From: Nitrospinia bacterium
Lineage (GTDB): Bacteria > Nitrospinota > Nitrospinia > Nitrospinales > JAJDAT01
Assembly: GCA_029261715.1 (NCBI GenBank)
Contig: JAJDAT010000025.1
Span: 434,001 to 498,000, forward strand
Direction of reading: 5' to 3'
DNA length: 64,000 nt
Positions within the stretch are counted from its first letter, which is position 1; every line of letters begins with the position of its first letter. Of this stretch, positions 17,124-25,740 are shown piece after piece. The translations under genes were made by a program, and so were the position numbers. Below the pieces are notes generated by a model. The model saw only the letters and a list, made by a program, of their open reading frames with translations. It was not told where the DNA came from and ran no database searches.

Positions 17124-19421
17124 ATGAACCAACACAACCCCACTTCATCAATTAACGAAATATTGAAACATTTAAAATCCACTAAGCTCTTTAAGGATTT
17201 AAACGAAAAGGTATTGCAAAAACTAGCGGCAGAAGCGGAATGGATATCGCTTAAAAAAGACGAGGTCCTTTTTCAGCGTCGCGACCCGTCCGATGCTATG
17301 TACATTGCTGTTGGTGAGGGGCTTGCGGTTGTGTTACCTGGAGGCAGTAGAACGCGGTCTGATAACGGGAAATTTGAACTTGGGAATGGCGAGGTTCTGA
17401 TCAGATGTGATGATGGTTCTCAAGCTGTTGCCGTAATAATCAATCCCGGCGAAGCGATAGGCGAAATGCAGTTTTTGACTGGCGGAAAACGTACTGCGGG
17501 GATTAGCGCTTTCAAAGATATAAAAATTATTAAACTGGCTTATCAAGCGTTTCAAAATCTTGGAGATCAGGAACGTAAATTCTTAGAACACTTGGACGAT
17601 ATTGTTCGTAAGCGACTGCAATTTAATCAGCTTGCGGTTATTCTACCTAAACTTTTCGGTGATCTGACGAAAAATGAAGTCGAGGCCATTATCGAACGGG
17701 CTAAATTGATTCAGATAAAACGAAGAGGTGTTTTGTTCAGACAGGGAGATCCGGGGACGGGTTTTTATATTCTCATAAGGGGGCGCTTGGAAGTAGAGAT
17801 AAAGGGTAAAAATGGCGAGAGCGCATGCGTGGGTGAGATAAAACATGGAGAAATCTTAGGAGAAATGTCTCTCCTAACTGACGAAAATCGCTCGGCAACT
17901 ATTTACGCAACTCGTGATTCGGAGTTGTGTGAGTTTTCTAAAGAAGAGTTCAATCAACTTCTTGAGAAATACCCGAAACTTTTAATGCAGATCAGCCAGG
18001 TTCTTATAGAAAGACTTCGCATTTCTAGCGGCTCAAATCAGGAGATCGAACATTGTTCCATAATTACCATTTTGCCCTCAAACTCTAAGACTCCCATAGA
18101 AGATTTTGCAAAACGTTTGACTCAAGAATTGTCGAAAATTTATCCAACACTTCAGATCGACGGTCAAGAAATGGATCGTCTTATGGAAGCTCCGGGAATT
18201 GCGCAAGCGTCTAAAGACGACCCCAGCGTTATAAGAACTTTGGCGTGGATCAATTCTCAAGAACAAAAATATAACTTCATTCTTCTTCAAGCGGACCGAA
18301 CTCTATCGAATTGGACGGACTGGTGTATTCGTCAATCGGACCATATCCTTTTTATCGGAGAAGGAAACGCCGATCCAGCGTTGGGAGAGATTGAAGAAAA
18401 TTTAATGCTTCAAGAGGATTCATTAAGCGCTGATAACTGCTCTCTAATTCTCTTACATCCCAATGGTAATAATCCACCGAAAGGCACGAGGGAGTGGCTT
18501 GAAAAAAGAGATGTGGCGATGACGTTCCATGTACGCTGTGATTCAGATAAAGATTTTAAGCGTTTGGCGAGATTTCTTACAGGCACGTCTACAGGAGTGG
18601 CCTTGAGTGGCGGTGGAGCTAGAGGGTTTGCCCATATTGGCGCGCTAAAAGCTTTGGAAGAAGCGGATATACTGGTTGATATGATTGGCGGGACCAGTAT
18701 GGGAGCTGTTATCGCAGTCCAATATGCTATGGGATGGAGCTGTGAAAAAATTTCAGAGGAACTTGGCGATAATATCAAGGATATGGCATTTGATCTGACC
18801 CTCCCAATGACTTCCTTGTTCGAAGGAGCAAAAATGTCTAAAGGGTTAAAAAAGAATTTGGGAGATACGTACTTCGAAGATCTTTGGATTCCATTTTTTT
18901 GCGTTTCGAGCAACCTGACTCGGGCTGAAAAAAAAGTTCACCGGTCCGGACCTTTATGGGAAGGTATACTTGCAAGCAATGCAGCCCCCGGAATTTTCCC
19001 ACCTGTTGTTATTGATGGCGACTTACATGTTGATGGGGCTTTACTCAGTAATTTACCTACCGATACGATGAGCGAGATTTGTAAAGGACCCGTAATCTCT
19101 GTAGATGTTTGCCCAGCGGTAGATATGGCTGAGAACATCCATTACAGTGAAGGCTTATCAGGGTGGAAAATTCTCTGGAGTAAGATCAATCCTTTTGCTA
19201 CCAGGATCTCTACCCCTGGTATCATCGCAATTTTGCAACGCGCGGGCGAGCTAGCCAGTGTGGCAAATCAAAAAAACATTGTAGAAAATATGTCTGACCT
19301 TTACCTGTGTATGCCCGTCGATAAATATAAACTACAAGAATATCATTTGTCGAAGCAAATCGTTGAGGACGGATATCTCTATGCTAAAGAAAAAATTAAA
19401 GAATGGGTAAGTGAAAAATAA
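17124..19421 (+). CDS. NTE-like patatin phospholipase with two cyclic-nucleotide-binding domains
   Basis: 765 residues. Two cNMP-binding-type beta-barrels occupy about 15-155 and 170-300 (each with a GExxGExxxLt segment, such as HGEILGEMSLLTDE). A Rossmann-like middle region (about 310-485, with SDHILFIGEG) follows, as in neuropathy target esterase and yeast Nte1. The C-terminal patatin domain (about 490-690) has the oxyanion motif GGGARG, the nucleophile GTSMG (Ser525) and the DGA acid (Asp637), a complete Ser-Asp dyad. The family hydrolyses phospholipids and lysophospholipids. There is a 111-base gap before it but no visible terminator. In this cluster it could release fatty acids from membrane lipid, possibly under nucleotide control. 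Confidence 0.92.
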   Translation: MNQHNPTSSINEILKHLKSTKLFKDLNEKVLQKLAAEAEWISLKKDEVLFQRRDPSDAMYIAVGEGLAVVLPGGSRTRSDNGKFELGNGEVLIRCDDGSQAVAVIINPGEAIGEMQFLTGGKRTAGISAFKDIKIIKLAYQAFQNLGDQERKFLEHLDDIVRKRLQFNQLAVILPKLFGDLTKNEVEAIIERAKLIQIKRRGVLFRQGDPGTGFYILIRGRLEVEIKGKNGESACVGEIKHGEILGEMSLLTDENRSATIYATRDSELCEFSKEEFNQLLEKYPKLLMQISQVLIERLRISSGSNQEIEHCSIITILPSNSKTPIEDFAKRLTQELSKIYPTLQIDGQEMDRLMEAPGIAQASKDDPSVIRTLAWINSQEQKYNFILLQADRTLSNWTDWCIRQSDHILFIGEGNADPALGEIEENLMLQEDSLSADNCSLILLHPNGNNPPKGTREWLEKRDVAMTFHVRCDSDKDFKRLARFLTGTSTGVALSGGGARGFAHIGALKALEEADILVDMIGGTSMGAVIAVQYAMGWSCEKISEELGDNIKDMAFDLTLPMTSLFEGAKMSKGLKKNLGDTYFEDLWIPFFCVSSNLTRAEKKVHRSGPLWEGILASNAAPGIFPPVVIDGDLHVDGALLSNLPTDTMSEICKGPVISVDVCPAVDMAENIHYSEGLSGWKILWSKINPFATRISTPGIIAILQRAGELASVANQKNIVENMSDLYLCMPVDKYKLQEYHLSKQIVEDGYLYAKEKIKEWVSEK

Positions 19422-19450
19422 AGACCAAAGATTTTTTGAGAATATGAACT

Positions 19451-20461
19451 ATGTGGCAAGGTTTTGTCGTATTACTTATTTTTGCAGTATGGGCTTTCCT
19501 TGATTATGATTTTGCGCCGGTAGCATCTTCATTGGCGGAAGCTAATTGGGCGCTAATCGGATTAGGGATGACGCTGAATGTCTCTCTCTTATATTTAAGG
19601 GTTTTCAAATGGAGATTTTTTTTAAGCGCCTTTAAAACTTTTTCTTTTTTTAATATGTCGTTGGCTGCTTTTGCGGCTTACACCTGCAATATGGTGATTC
19701 CCGCCAAGGTAGGCGGCGCTATTCAAGCCTGGCTACTGAGTAAAAAGGAACCGATAAGCGCGAGCAGCGCGTTTGGAACTGTGGTTTTGACACGTGTTAT
19801 GGATGCTATAACCCTTTCGGTTATTGGCCTACTGGTTTTTAGTACCATGGAGATTCCGCTTGATAAGAGTCACTACTGGGAATCTTACAGAAATGCAGGG
19901 ATTATTATTACCGTTTCTCTTCTTTCGCTTATAGTTTTTCTGTTCATATTCAGGAACCATAAGAATATTGAGAACGGTTTTAAACGTCTTGCAATTCGTT
20001 TTGTCCCAGCTCGAATGCAAACCTCAACCGAAAAAGTAATAACTTTGTTTTGGGAAGGATTTGAGGTTTTAAATCAGCGCCGAACTCTGGGAATTATTGT
20101 CATCCTCAATTTCACGTTCTGGGGTTTAGTTGCGACCACAATATTCATTTATATAAAAGCATTCGGCATCAGTGATATCCCCATGACCGCGCCGCTGTTC
20201 ATACTTCTGGCGCAAGCAATCGGATTCATGATTCCATCACCCGGGAATATTGGTCCATTTCACGCGGCTACTGTCGTAGGGCTTTCATTTTATGGCGTGG
20301 TTGGCGAACTTGCTCTTTCAATCGCTATTATTATGCACGCCGCAATGTTTATAACCAATTCTCTGCCCGGCCTGATTTACTTATGGATAGGAAACTTGAA
20401 AATTTCAGCTATCATCAGGGAGGCAGAACTGAATTTGACAAAGGCCAATGAAAATACCTGA
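19451..20461 (+). CDS. Flippase-like integral membrane protein (LPG synthase TM-domain / UPF0104 family)
   Basis: 336 residues, almost entirely membrane helices (about eight). The motifs LRVFKWRFFLSAF, AAFTCNM-like AAYTCNMVIPAKVGG, VLTRVMDA and PSPGNIGPFHAATVVGLSFYGV are characteristic of the UPF0104/AglD2 family, related to the flippase part of lysylphosphatidylglycerol synthase. It lacks the aminoacyl transferase half of MprF. ATG 19451 lies 29 bases after the patatin gene. Inferred role: moving a lipid, such as the cluster's lipid product, across the inner membrane before the RND pump takes it. Confidence 0.85.
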   Translation: MWQGFVVLLIFAVWAFLDYDFAPVASSLAEANWALIGLGMTLNVSLLYLRVFKWRFFLSAFKTFSFFNMSLAAFAAYTCNMVIPAKVGGAIQAWLLSKKEPISASSAFGTVVLTRVMDAITLSVIGLLVFSTMEIPLDKSHYWESYRNAGIIITVSLLSLIVFLFIFRNHKNIENGFKRLAIRFVPARMQTSTEKVITLFWEGFEVLNQRRTLGIIVILNFTFWGLVATTIFIYIKAFGISDIPMTAPLFILLAQAIGFMIPSPGNIGPFHAATVVGLSFYGVVGELALSIAIIMHAAMFITNSLPGLIYLWIGNLKISAIIREAELNLTKANENT

Positions 20462-20534
20462 TGCTCAGTGAAGCATTGCAAAACCGCTCCTGAAAAGTAT
20501 GAAACCATTAGGATTTTAAACGGCCCTTATAGAT

Positions 20535-20541
20535 AAGGAGG
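20535..20541 (+). promoter_or_regulatory. Strong Shine-Dalgarno deciding a TTG start
   Basis: AAGGAGG lies five bases before TTG 20547. The following residues form a signal peptide, supporting TTG as the start of the LolA-like gene. Confidence 0.75.
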
Positions 20542-20546
20542 AAGAG

Positions 20547-21362
20547 TTGAATATTTCGCGAATGCTATCAGTAACTTTGTTACTAAGTTTATCTTTTTTG
20601 CTGACGCCTATCTTTGCTTCATCAGGTTTTGCGCTTACCGGATTGGAGATCATGGAAAAAGTCAACGCCAGGGATGACGGTGATAAGCAGACATCGGATA
20701 CTGAAATGATTCTCATAGATAAAAGTAAAAACCAAAGAGTAAGAAAGTTGCGCACTTTTAAAAAAGATTTCGGCAAGGATACTCATACGGTTATGTTCTT
20801 TCTTGAACCGGCGAATGTTAAAGATACAGGATTTCTTACCTATGATTATGACACTCCGGGAAAGGATGACGATCAGTGGTTGTATTTGCCGGCTTTGCGT
20901 AAAACCAAACGCATCGCAGGTAGCGATAAAAGCGGCAGCTTCATGGGGTCCGATTTCAATTTTTCCGATATGTCTAAGCGAGACCTAAGCGACTTTAAGT
21001 TCAAGTTGATGAAAGAAGCCAAAATAAAAGGACAGAAGGTTTGGCAGATTGAATCCCTCCCAAAGGATGATGATGTGGCTGACAAAACTGGTTATTCTAA
21101 ATCCATTATATTCGTTCGTCAGGACAACTATGTAGCCATAAGATCGATAAGCTGGGTTTATAAAAGTAATCGGTTAAAGTATAGAAAGGTCAACAAACTT
21201 GAGAAAATTGACGGTGTCTGGATCGTAACTGATGCTCAAATGACAACAAAAGAAGGAAAAACTCGAGTCCATTCTACTATCCTAAGAAATAACAACGTGA
21301 AGTTTAATCAAGATATTAAGGATGATTTTTTTACAACACGTCAACTTGAGAAGGGAATGTGA
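20547..21362 (+). CDS. LolA-like outer membrane lipoprotein-sorting protein family (COG2834)
   Basis: 271 residues starting with a signal peptide (MNISRMLSVTLLLSL..., cleavage after about residue 28), so periplasmic. The mature part begins LTGLEIMEKVNARDDGD and contains TFKKDFGKD, DDQWLYLPALRKTKRI and GSFMGSDFNFSDM, typical of the COG2834/DUF4292-like LolA-fold proteins found beside RND exporters. True LolA (chaperone of lipoproteins) is shorter, so this is a relative that may carry a lipid from the inner-membrane exporter. TTG start with a strong AAGGAGG. It is followed 46 bases later by an outer-membrane barrel gene. Confidence 0.87.
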   Translation: MNISRMLSVTLLLSLSFLLTPIFASSGFALTGLEIMEKVNARDDGDKQTSDTEMILIDKSKNQRVRKLRTFKKDFGKDTHTVMFFLEPANVKDTGFLTYDYDTPGKDDDQWLYLPALRKTKRIAGSDKSGSFMGSDFNFSDMSKRDLSDFKFKLMKEAKIKGQKVWQIESLPKDDDVADKTGYSKSIIFVRQDNYVAIRSISWVYKSNRLKYRKVNKLEKIDGVWIVTDAQMTTKEGKTRVHSTILRNNNVKFNQDIKDDFFTTRQLEKGM

Positions 21363-21408
21363 ATACGTTGCACAACAGAACTTTGGATCTCCATGAAGGA
21401 TTATCATT

Positions 21409-22896
21409 TTGAATAGCATATTTGGCGCACGATTTTATTTAATCTCTAGCATCATTTTATTATTTTCATTTAGCGCTCCTATATATTGTTTAGCTGAGGA
21501 GTTGGTTAACAAAAATGAGCTAGAAGTAGAAGAAGCTCTTTCCGAATTTGATGATCTCGAGGATATTGGGGATAAGCCTGCCGATAAAAATGAGTTGGAA
21601 GTAGGAGAGGCTCTTTCTGGATTCGGTGATCTCGAGGATACAGAAAAACCTTTAGCAGAATCTATAATCGAAGAACCTTCATGGCTTCAATTAGATGGTT
21701 TTGTTCGTCTAAACGGAAATTTAAACCATGCGCATGACGCTCCTCAGCCAGGTCAACCCGATTTTCGTGGTCTTTCCCAACTTCGGACAACGGTTAAGCT
21801 TGAAGTCCCTGTGACAATCTCAAATGATTGGAAAGCTTTAATTAATACCCAAATTTTTTATGATTTTTCATACCTTGCTAAGGGCCGTGAAAATTTCTCC
21901 AATGAACTACTGGATTTATACGAATCGGAGGCGGAACTACGTGAATTCTATGTCAATGGTTCGCTCACGTCTGATTTGGATGTAAAGGTAGGCCGACAAA
22001 TTATGGTGTGGGGATTTGCTGATTTTACCAGGATTGTTGACGTTTTGAATCCATTGGATAATCGCGTACCGGGGGTAGTGAATGTTGAAGATATCCGACT
22101 TCCAACAACAATGGCTCGAGCAGATTACTACTTTGGCGACTGGCGCTTTACTGGGACATTTATTCCAGAAATCCTCTTCACTAAGGAACCTGTTTTTAAT
22201 AGTGACTTTGCCCCGCCTTTTGCGCCAACCAAACCGGAAATGATTCCTGAAGACTTTAAAGATTTTGAGTATGGATTAGAGTTGAAAAAATCATTTTCTG
22301 GCGGTGATATAGCTTTTTATTGGTCGGAATTTTATGACGATCTCGCTGTGGATAGTGGGGGAGGGACCAACACAACTTTAACTCATAGCTCTATCGATAT
22401 GGCTGGATTTGCAATAAATTACGTTTATGAGGATTGGATATTTAAAGCAGAAACCGCCTTCCTTGAGGGTTTTCAGTTCTCAAACCTTCCCGCTGGCCAT
22501 ACCCGATCGCGTTTAGATGCTATGTTGGGATTTGAATACTTTGGTTTCAAAGATACGACAATTACAATGGAAATAGTCAACCGTCATATTAATAACTTTG
22601 AACCCACCCTAGAACGGCCTAACGATTTTGCCCTGGAAAATCTCACTCAATACCTTGGCTACTATACAGGTGACTTTATGAATGACAGATTGCACGTCGA
22701 CGCTTTGGTTTCCCCGTTCAGCGGAGACGGTTCTTATCAAGGGACGATTCAGCGTTATTCTGTCGCCTATGATCTTAATGATGATTTATCTGCTCAGCTG
22801 GGGTGGATCGGTTATTCCAGCGGAAAAGATTATATCCTAACCGAGATCTATCAAGATAATGACCGTTTTTATTTTGAAACAAAATATAGTTTTTAA
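21409..22896 (+). CDS. Outer-membrane beta-barrel protein (DUF1302-like)
   Basis: 495 residues with a TTG start eight bases after AAGGA. The signal peptide ends at about residue 29 (IYCLAEE). An acidic region follows, in which a 25-residue unit is tandemly repeated (KNELEVEEALSEFDDLED, then KNELEVGEALSGFGDLED). The remaining 400 residues alternate in beta-strand fashion (LQLDGFVRLNGNLNHA, VKVGRQIMVWGFADFTRIVDVLNP, ending YFETKYSF with a C-terminal aromatic), typical of an outer-membrane barrel. The GRQIMVWGxxDxxRxxDVLNP segment is characteristic of DUF1302-like proteins often seen beside COG1033 exporters. It would be the outer-membrane end of the export route. Its stop overlaps the next start by one base. 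Confidence 0.85.
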   Translation: MNSIFGARFYLISSIILLFSFSAPIYCLAEELVNKNELEVEEALSEFDDLEDIGDKPADKNELEVGEALSGFGDLEDTEKPLAESIIEEPSWLQLDGFVRLNGNLNHAHDAPQPGQPDFRGLSQLRTTVKLEVPVTISNDWKALINTQIFYDFSYLAKGRENFSNELLDLYESEAELREFYVNGSLTSDLDVKVGRQIMVWGFADFTRIVDVLNPLDNRVPGVVNVEDIRLPTTMARADYYFGDWRFTGTFIPEILFTKEPVFNSDFAPPFAPTKPEMIPEDFKDFEYGLELKKSFSGGDIAFYWSEFYDDLAVDSGGGTNTTLTHSSIDMAGFAINYVYEDWIFKAETAFLEGFQFSNLPAGHTRSRLDAMLGFEYFGFKDTTITMEIVNRHINNFEPTLERPNDFALENLTQYLGYYTGDFMNDRLHVDALVSPFSGDGSYQGTIQRYSVAYDLNDDLSAQLGWIGYSSGKDYILTEIYQDNDRFYFETKYSF

Positions 22897-23846
22897 TGGC
22901 TTCGAATTCCGCAAACAATTACCAACTAAAGTTCAATCCAGGTAGCGCTATTGTTTTGACCGTGATTCATGGTATGGCCTTACTTGCTTTTTTCCCGTTT
23001 GCGTTTTCGTGGAACGCTGTAGGAATCATGTTTTTCCTTTACTGGCTCACTGGTTCATTAGGCATCTGTTTGACCTATCATCGTTATCTCACTCATCGTA
23101 GTTTTAAGTTACGTAAATGGCTTGCCTATACTCTAGCATTCATTGGCTGTCTTGCTTTTCAGAGTGGTCCAATTAATTGGGCCGGTCAGCATCGTATGCA
23201 TCATGCTGGTTCTGACACTGTTGAAGACCCACATAGCGCCGCAAAAGGTTTCTGGTGGTCGCATATGCTATGGACGTTCTTCCTCCACACTAAATTTAAT
23301 AATGAAAAAGTCATTCACGATTACACCAATGATTTTAATAAAGATAAATATTATCAATTTTTGGACAAATATTTCATGCCCATTCAATTTGTTTTTGCCC
23401 TCATTCTCTATATTATAGGAGGGGTTCCTTGGGTTGTTTGGGGAGTTTTCGTGCGTCTGGTTTTAGTGCTTCATTTCACTTGGTTGGTTAATAGCGCGGC
23501 TCATTGTTTTGGCTACACTAATTTCTCTTTGAAGGGCGATCTTTCGACCAATTGCTGGTGGGTAGGTCTTTTAGCCTGGGGAGAAGGTTGGCATAATAAC
23601 CATCATGCCTTCCCTAATTCAGCGCGCCACGGCTTGCGTACCTGGGAAATTGATATGACATGGTGGATCATTTGTTTTTTTGAAAAAATTGGGTTAGCCA
23701 AAGATATTAAAACCGTTAAGTTGACTTCTGATCCTGCATTTAAAAAGAATGAAGTTGGGAATGAAAGCGCTTCCTTCATCGCCGAAAAAATCACGAGATC
23801 AGTTTCTCCGTCAGGATATGAAAAAACAAATTCTCTTTATTTCTAA
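22896..23846 (+). CDS. Acyl-CoA/acyl-lipid delta-9-type fatty acid desaturase
   Basis: 316 residues, four membrane helices and all three histidine boxes of membrane di-iron desaturases: HRYLTH (HxxxxH), HRMHH (HxxHH) and HNNHH (HxxHH, in EGWHNNHHAFP). The arrangement matches stearoyl-CoA delta-9 desaturases (GITYHR-like start LTYHRYLTHRSF). It introduces a cis double bond into a saturated acyl chain using O2. The start overlaps the barrel gene's stop by one base, so it is translationally coupled. It probably tailors the acyl chain of the lipid made here, though general membrane fluidity is an alternative. Confidence 0.93.
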   Translation: MASNSANNYQLKFNPGSAIVLTVIHGMALLAFFPFAFSWNAVGIMFFLYWLTGSLGICLTYHRYLTHRSFKLRKWLAYTLAFIGCLAFQSGPINWAGQHRMHHAGSDTVEDPHSAAKGFWWSHMLWTFFLHTKFNNEKVIHDYTNDFNKDKYYQFLDKYFMPIQFVFALILYIIGGVPWVVWGVFVRLVLVLHFTWLVNSAAHCFGYTNFSLKGDLSTNCWWVGLLAWGEGWHNNHHAFPNSARHGLRTWEIDMTWWIICFFEKIGLAKDIKTVKLTSDPAFKKNEVGNESASFIAEKITRSVSPSGYEKTNSLYF

Positions 23847-23891
23847 TTTGGGATTCAATCATCCAAAGTAAATAGCGAGTCAGGCTTTGCA

Positions 23892-24803
23892 ATGAAAAAA
23901 ATAGAAATTCCAGGAGAATACAAGAGAGTTTATGCGGGGCGTTGGATAGGGAGCTGTCTTTTTGACTATGTTTGTATTTTGGGTTCAATGATCGTAGCCA
24001 AGCAGGTAGATCATTCGATAGCATACATAGCGGCCATTATAGTAATCGGAGCTCGCCAGCATGCATTAGGGATTTTAGCGCATGATGGCGCTCATGGATT
24101 GATCACGAGAAACCGTGTACTCAATGAAATACTGTGGCGACCGCTTTGTTTTTTTCCTTTTTTTGTAGCGCCTCAGGCATACAGAGACTTTCACTTCAAT
24201 CATCACAGATTTTCTACAACTGAGAAGGACCCAGAAGTTCAGAGTAAATACGTAGGTGGAGATATCTGGCGACTTCCAGTTACCCGGCGGGATATTGTTC
24301 TCGGTATTTTTAAGGATTTCTTCCTTCTTCATTTATTTAAAAAAAGAGGAAAAAAGATACCTGATGGAATCGCTCCGAGAACTCTAGGAGAAATAATACC
24401 CATTGTCCTTTTTTGGGTTCTGGTTATGGCTTTGGTTTATCTCGCGGCAGGCTGGTACTTTCTCTTTATGTGGTTGGTATCAATCCCCACCACTTTGGTA
24501 GCTTTTAGTCGCCTCCGGGTTTGGAGCGAACATACCGGGATCAATGGTACGCACCGTTTCGATACCTCTTGGTGGGAGCGCTTTTTCATATTTCCTCACA
24601 ATACCTGGTGCCATTGGGAACATCATCAATATCCCTTTGTGCCTTTTTATTACCTTACCCAGGTTAGAAAACTGGATGATGACGAACCGATACTTTCATC
24701 TTTTTGGAAGTTGGTCGATCTTTTTTCGCAAAGTCCCCCCATCGCGAGCGGACACACCGGTTTGTCTTTGCCAAGTGTATCCCGTCAGCCGAGTTCCGTT
24801 TGA
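23892..24803 (+). CDS. Membrane fatty acid desaturase (second type)
   Basis: 303 residues. Histidine boxes HDGAH (HxxxH), HFNHH (HxxHH) and HWEHH (HxxHH, followed by QYPFVPFY) with helix pairs between them place it in the FA_desaturase family (PF00487), a different branch from the delta-9 enzyme just upstream (HxxxH in box one). Such enzymes desaturate or hydroxylate acyl chains, carotenoids or sphingoid bases. It is 45 bases downstream of the first desaturase and is the last gene of the array. Two distinct desaturases in tandem suggest a polyunsaturated or desaturated-hydroxylated chain; which position it acts on cannot be read. Confidence 0.9.
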   Translation: MKKIEIPGEYKRVYAGRWIGSCLFDYVCILGSMIVAKQVDHSIAYIAAIIVIGARQHALGILAHDGAHGLITRNRVLNEILWRPLCFFPFFVAPQAYRDFHFNHHRFSTTEKDPEVQSKYVGGDIWRLPVTRRDIVLGIFKDFFLLHLFKKRGKKIPDGIAPRTLGEIIPIVLFWVLVMALVYLAAGWYFLFMWLVSIPTTLVAFSRLRVWSEHTGINGTHRFDTSWWERFFIFPHNTWCHWEHHQYPFVPFYYLTQVRKLDDDEPILSSFWKLVDLFSQSPPIASGHTGLSLPSVSRQPSSV

Positions 24804-25013
24804 TTTATTAAACTAATAGAATTTTTTTGTTAAACCTTCCTCTATTGAAAAATTAACAGGTTTTAGGAGCCGCATCAAAACTAAACAGTTAGAAAACTAA
24901 TCCGACTCTGATTAATGATCAGTAGGTTAGGGGAGTGTATCCACCATATTGATAAAGCATACTGTAGCCGAAAGTGTTTAGTTCTTATTGCCTTCATCTA
25001 AAATTGAATAGTT

Positions 25014-25125
25014 CACTTCTTTCGCCGAATAAATTTTTCTTATGAATCGGGAAGCCTCTTGTGAGTTGATAAATCTTGTTTCCTGGTTCTCACTCCTGTA
25101 ACCAAATCAGTGATTGGGGCTACTA
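25014..25125 (+). repeat. Dispersed tRNA-like repeat, copy B
   Basis: It matches copy A (9-187) through TCGCC...CTTATGAAT and TTGTGAGTTGATAAA...TGTTTCCTGG, then CTCACTCCTGTAACC. The T-arm-like part is shortened here to CAGTGATTGGGGCTACTA, so the tRNA resemblance is weaker than in A and C. Confidence 0.55.
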
Positions 25126-25398
25126 TTTTAAATTCAATTAGTTATTAGCCTAGTTTTTCTCCTTCCTCTAGCTCAAACAAATTAGAATCCAGTAACTCCA
25201 GCAGACGTAACGGTAAACTTCAATTAATAATATGAATTTTCTTTATTTTCCAATTTATCCCGATCCGTTTTTCTTTTTTTACAATTTGTTAAAAAAATAA
25301 ACAGCTATTTAGTGACCATTTAATGTCTACTTTGTGACAAACCCGTAACAAGATTGTGTGGTTTTTTTGTTACTTTTTCGTAATAAACCACATGGTTA

Positions 25399-25426
25399 TT
25401 GACATATTAGAGATATCGAATAGGAT
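25399..25426 (+). promoter_or_regulatory. Possible sigma-70 promoter
   Basis: TTGACA followed after 16 bases by TAGGAT. It lies about 315 bases before the chemoreceptor start, leaving a long leader if used. The match is good at -35 and fair at -10. Confidence 0.3.
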
Positions 25427-25740
25427 TATAGGGAGTTCTAAGTCACACTGAAAGTTCATATGTTGCATTTAGTATATATTTGTGACTATTTAGAGATATT
25501 TGTGACGTAAAATTAATAATCAGGATAATGGCTATACATTCTGTGTTGACTCTACTTTTTTCCCGAATATGCGAACACCAGTGGTTAAGTTTAATCTGAA
25601 TTAAATGAAAATTGAGCGTTATCAACATATTTTTAATATATAAATTAAACACATAAATATATTTTTGAATTTAGTTTTTCTTTTATGAGATTAATCAAAA
25701 TATTTATTAATCGTACTTACTTTTTTTAGTGGACTAGAAA

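Larger units (their letters stand above)
24804..25740. other. Long intergenic region with one tRNA-like repeat
   Basis: 937 AT-rich bases without a convincing gene. It holds a tRNA-like repeat copy (25014-25125), a possible sigma-70 promoter (TTGACA at 25399, TAGGAT 16 bases later) and several TGTGAC words between 25320 and 25510. GTGGTTT...AAACCAC at about 25358-25392 could form a loose hairpin. A 69-codon minus-strand frame (25443-25652) shows no protein-like features. Confidence 0.5.

Noticed and set aside
25443-25652. 69-codon minus-strand frame in the long intergenic region
   Set aside because: AT-driven open frame with no ribosome site and no recognisable protein features.
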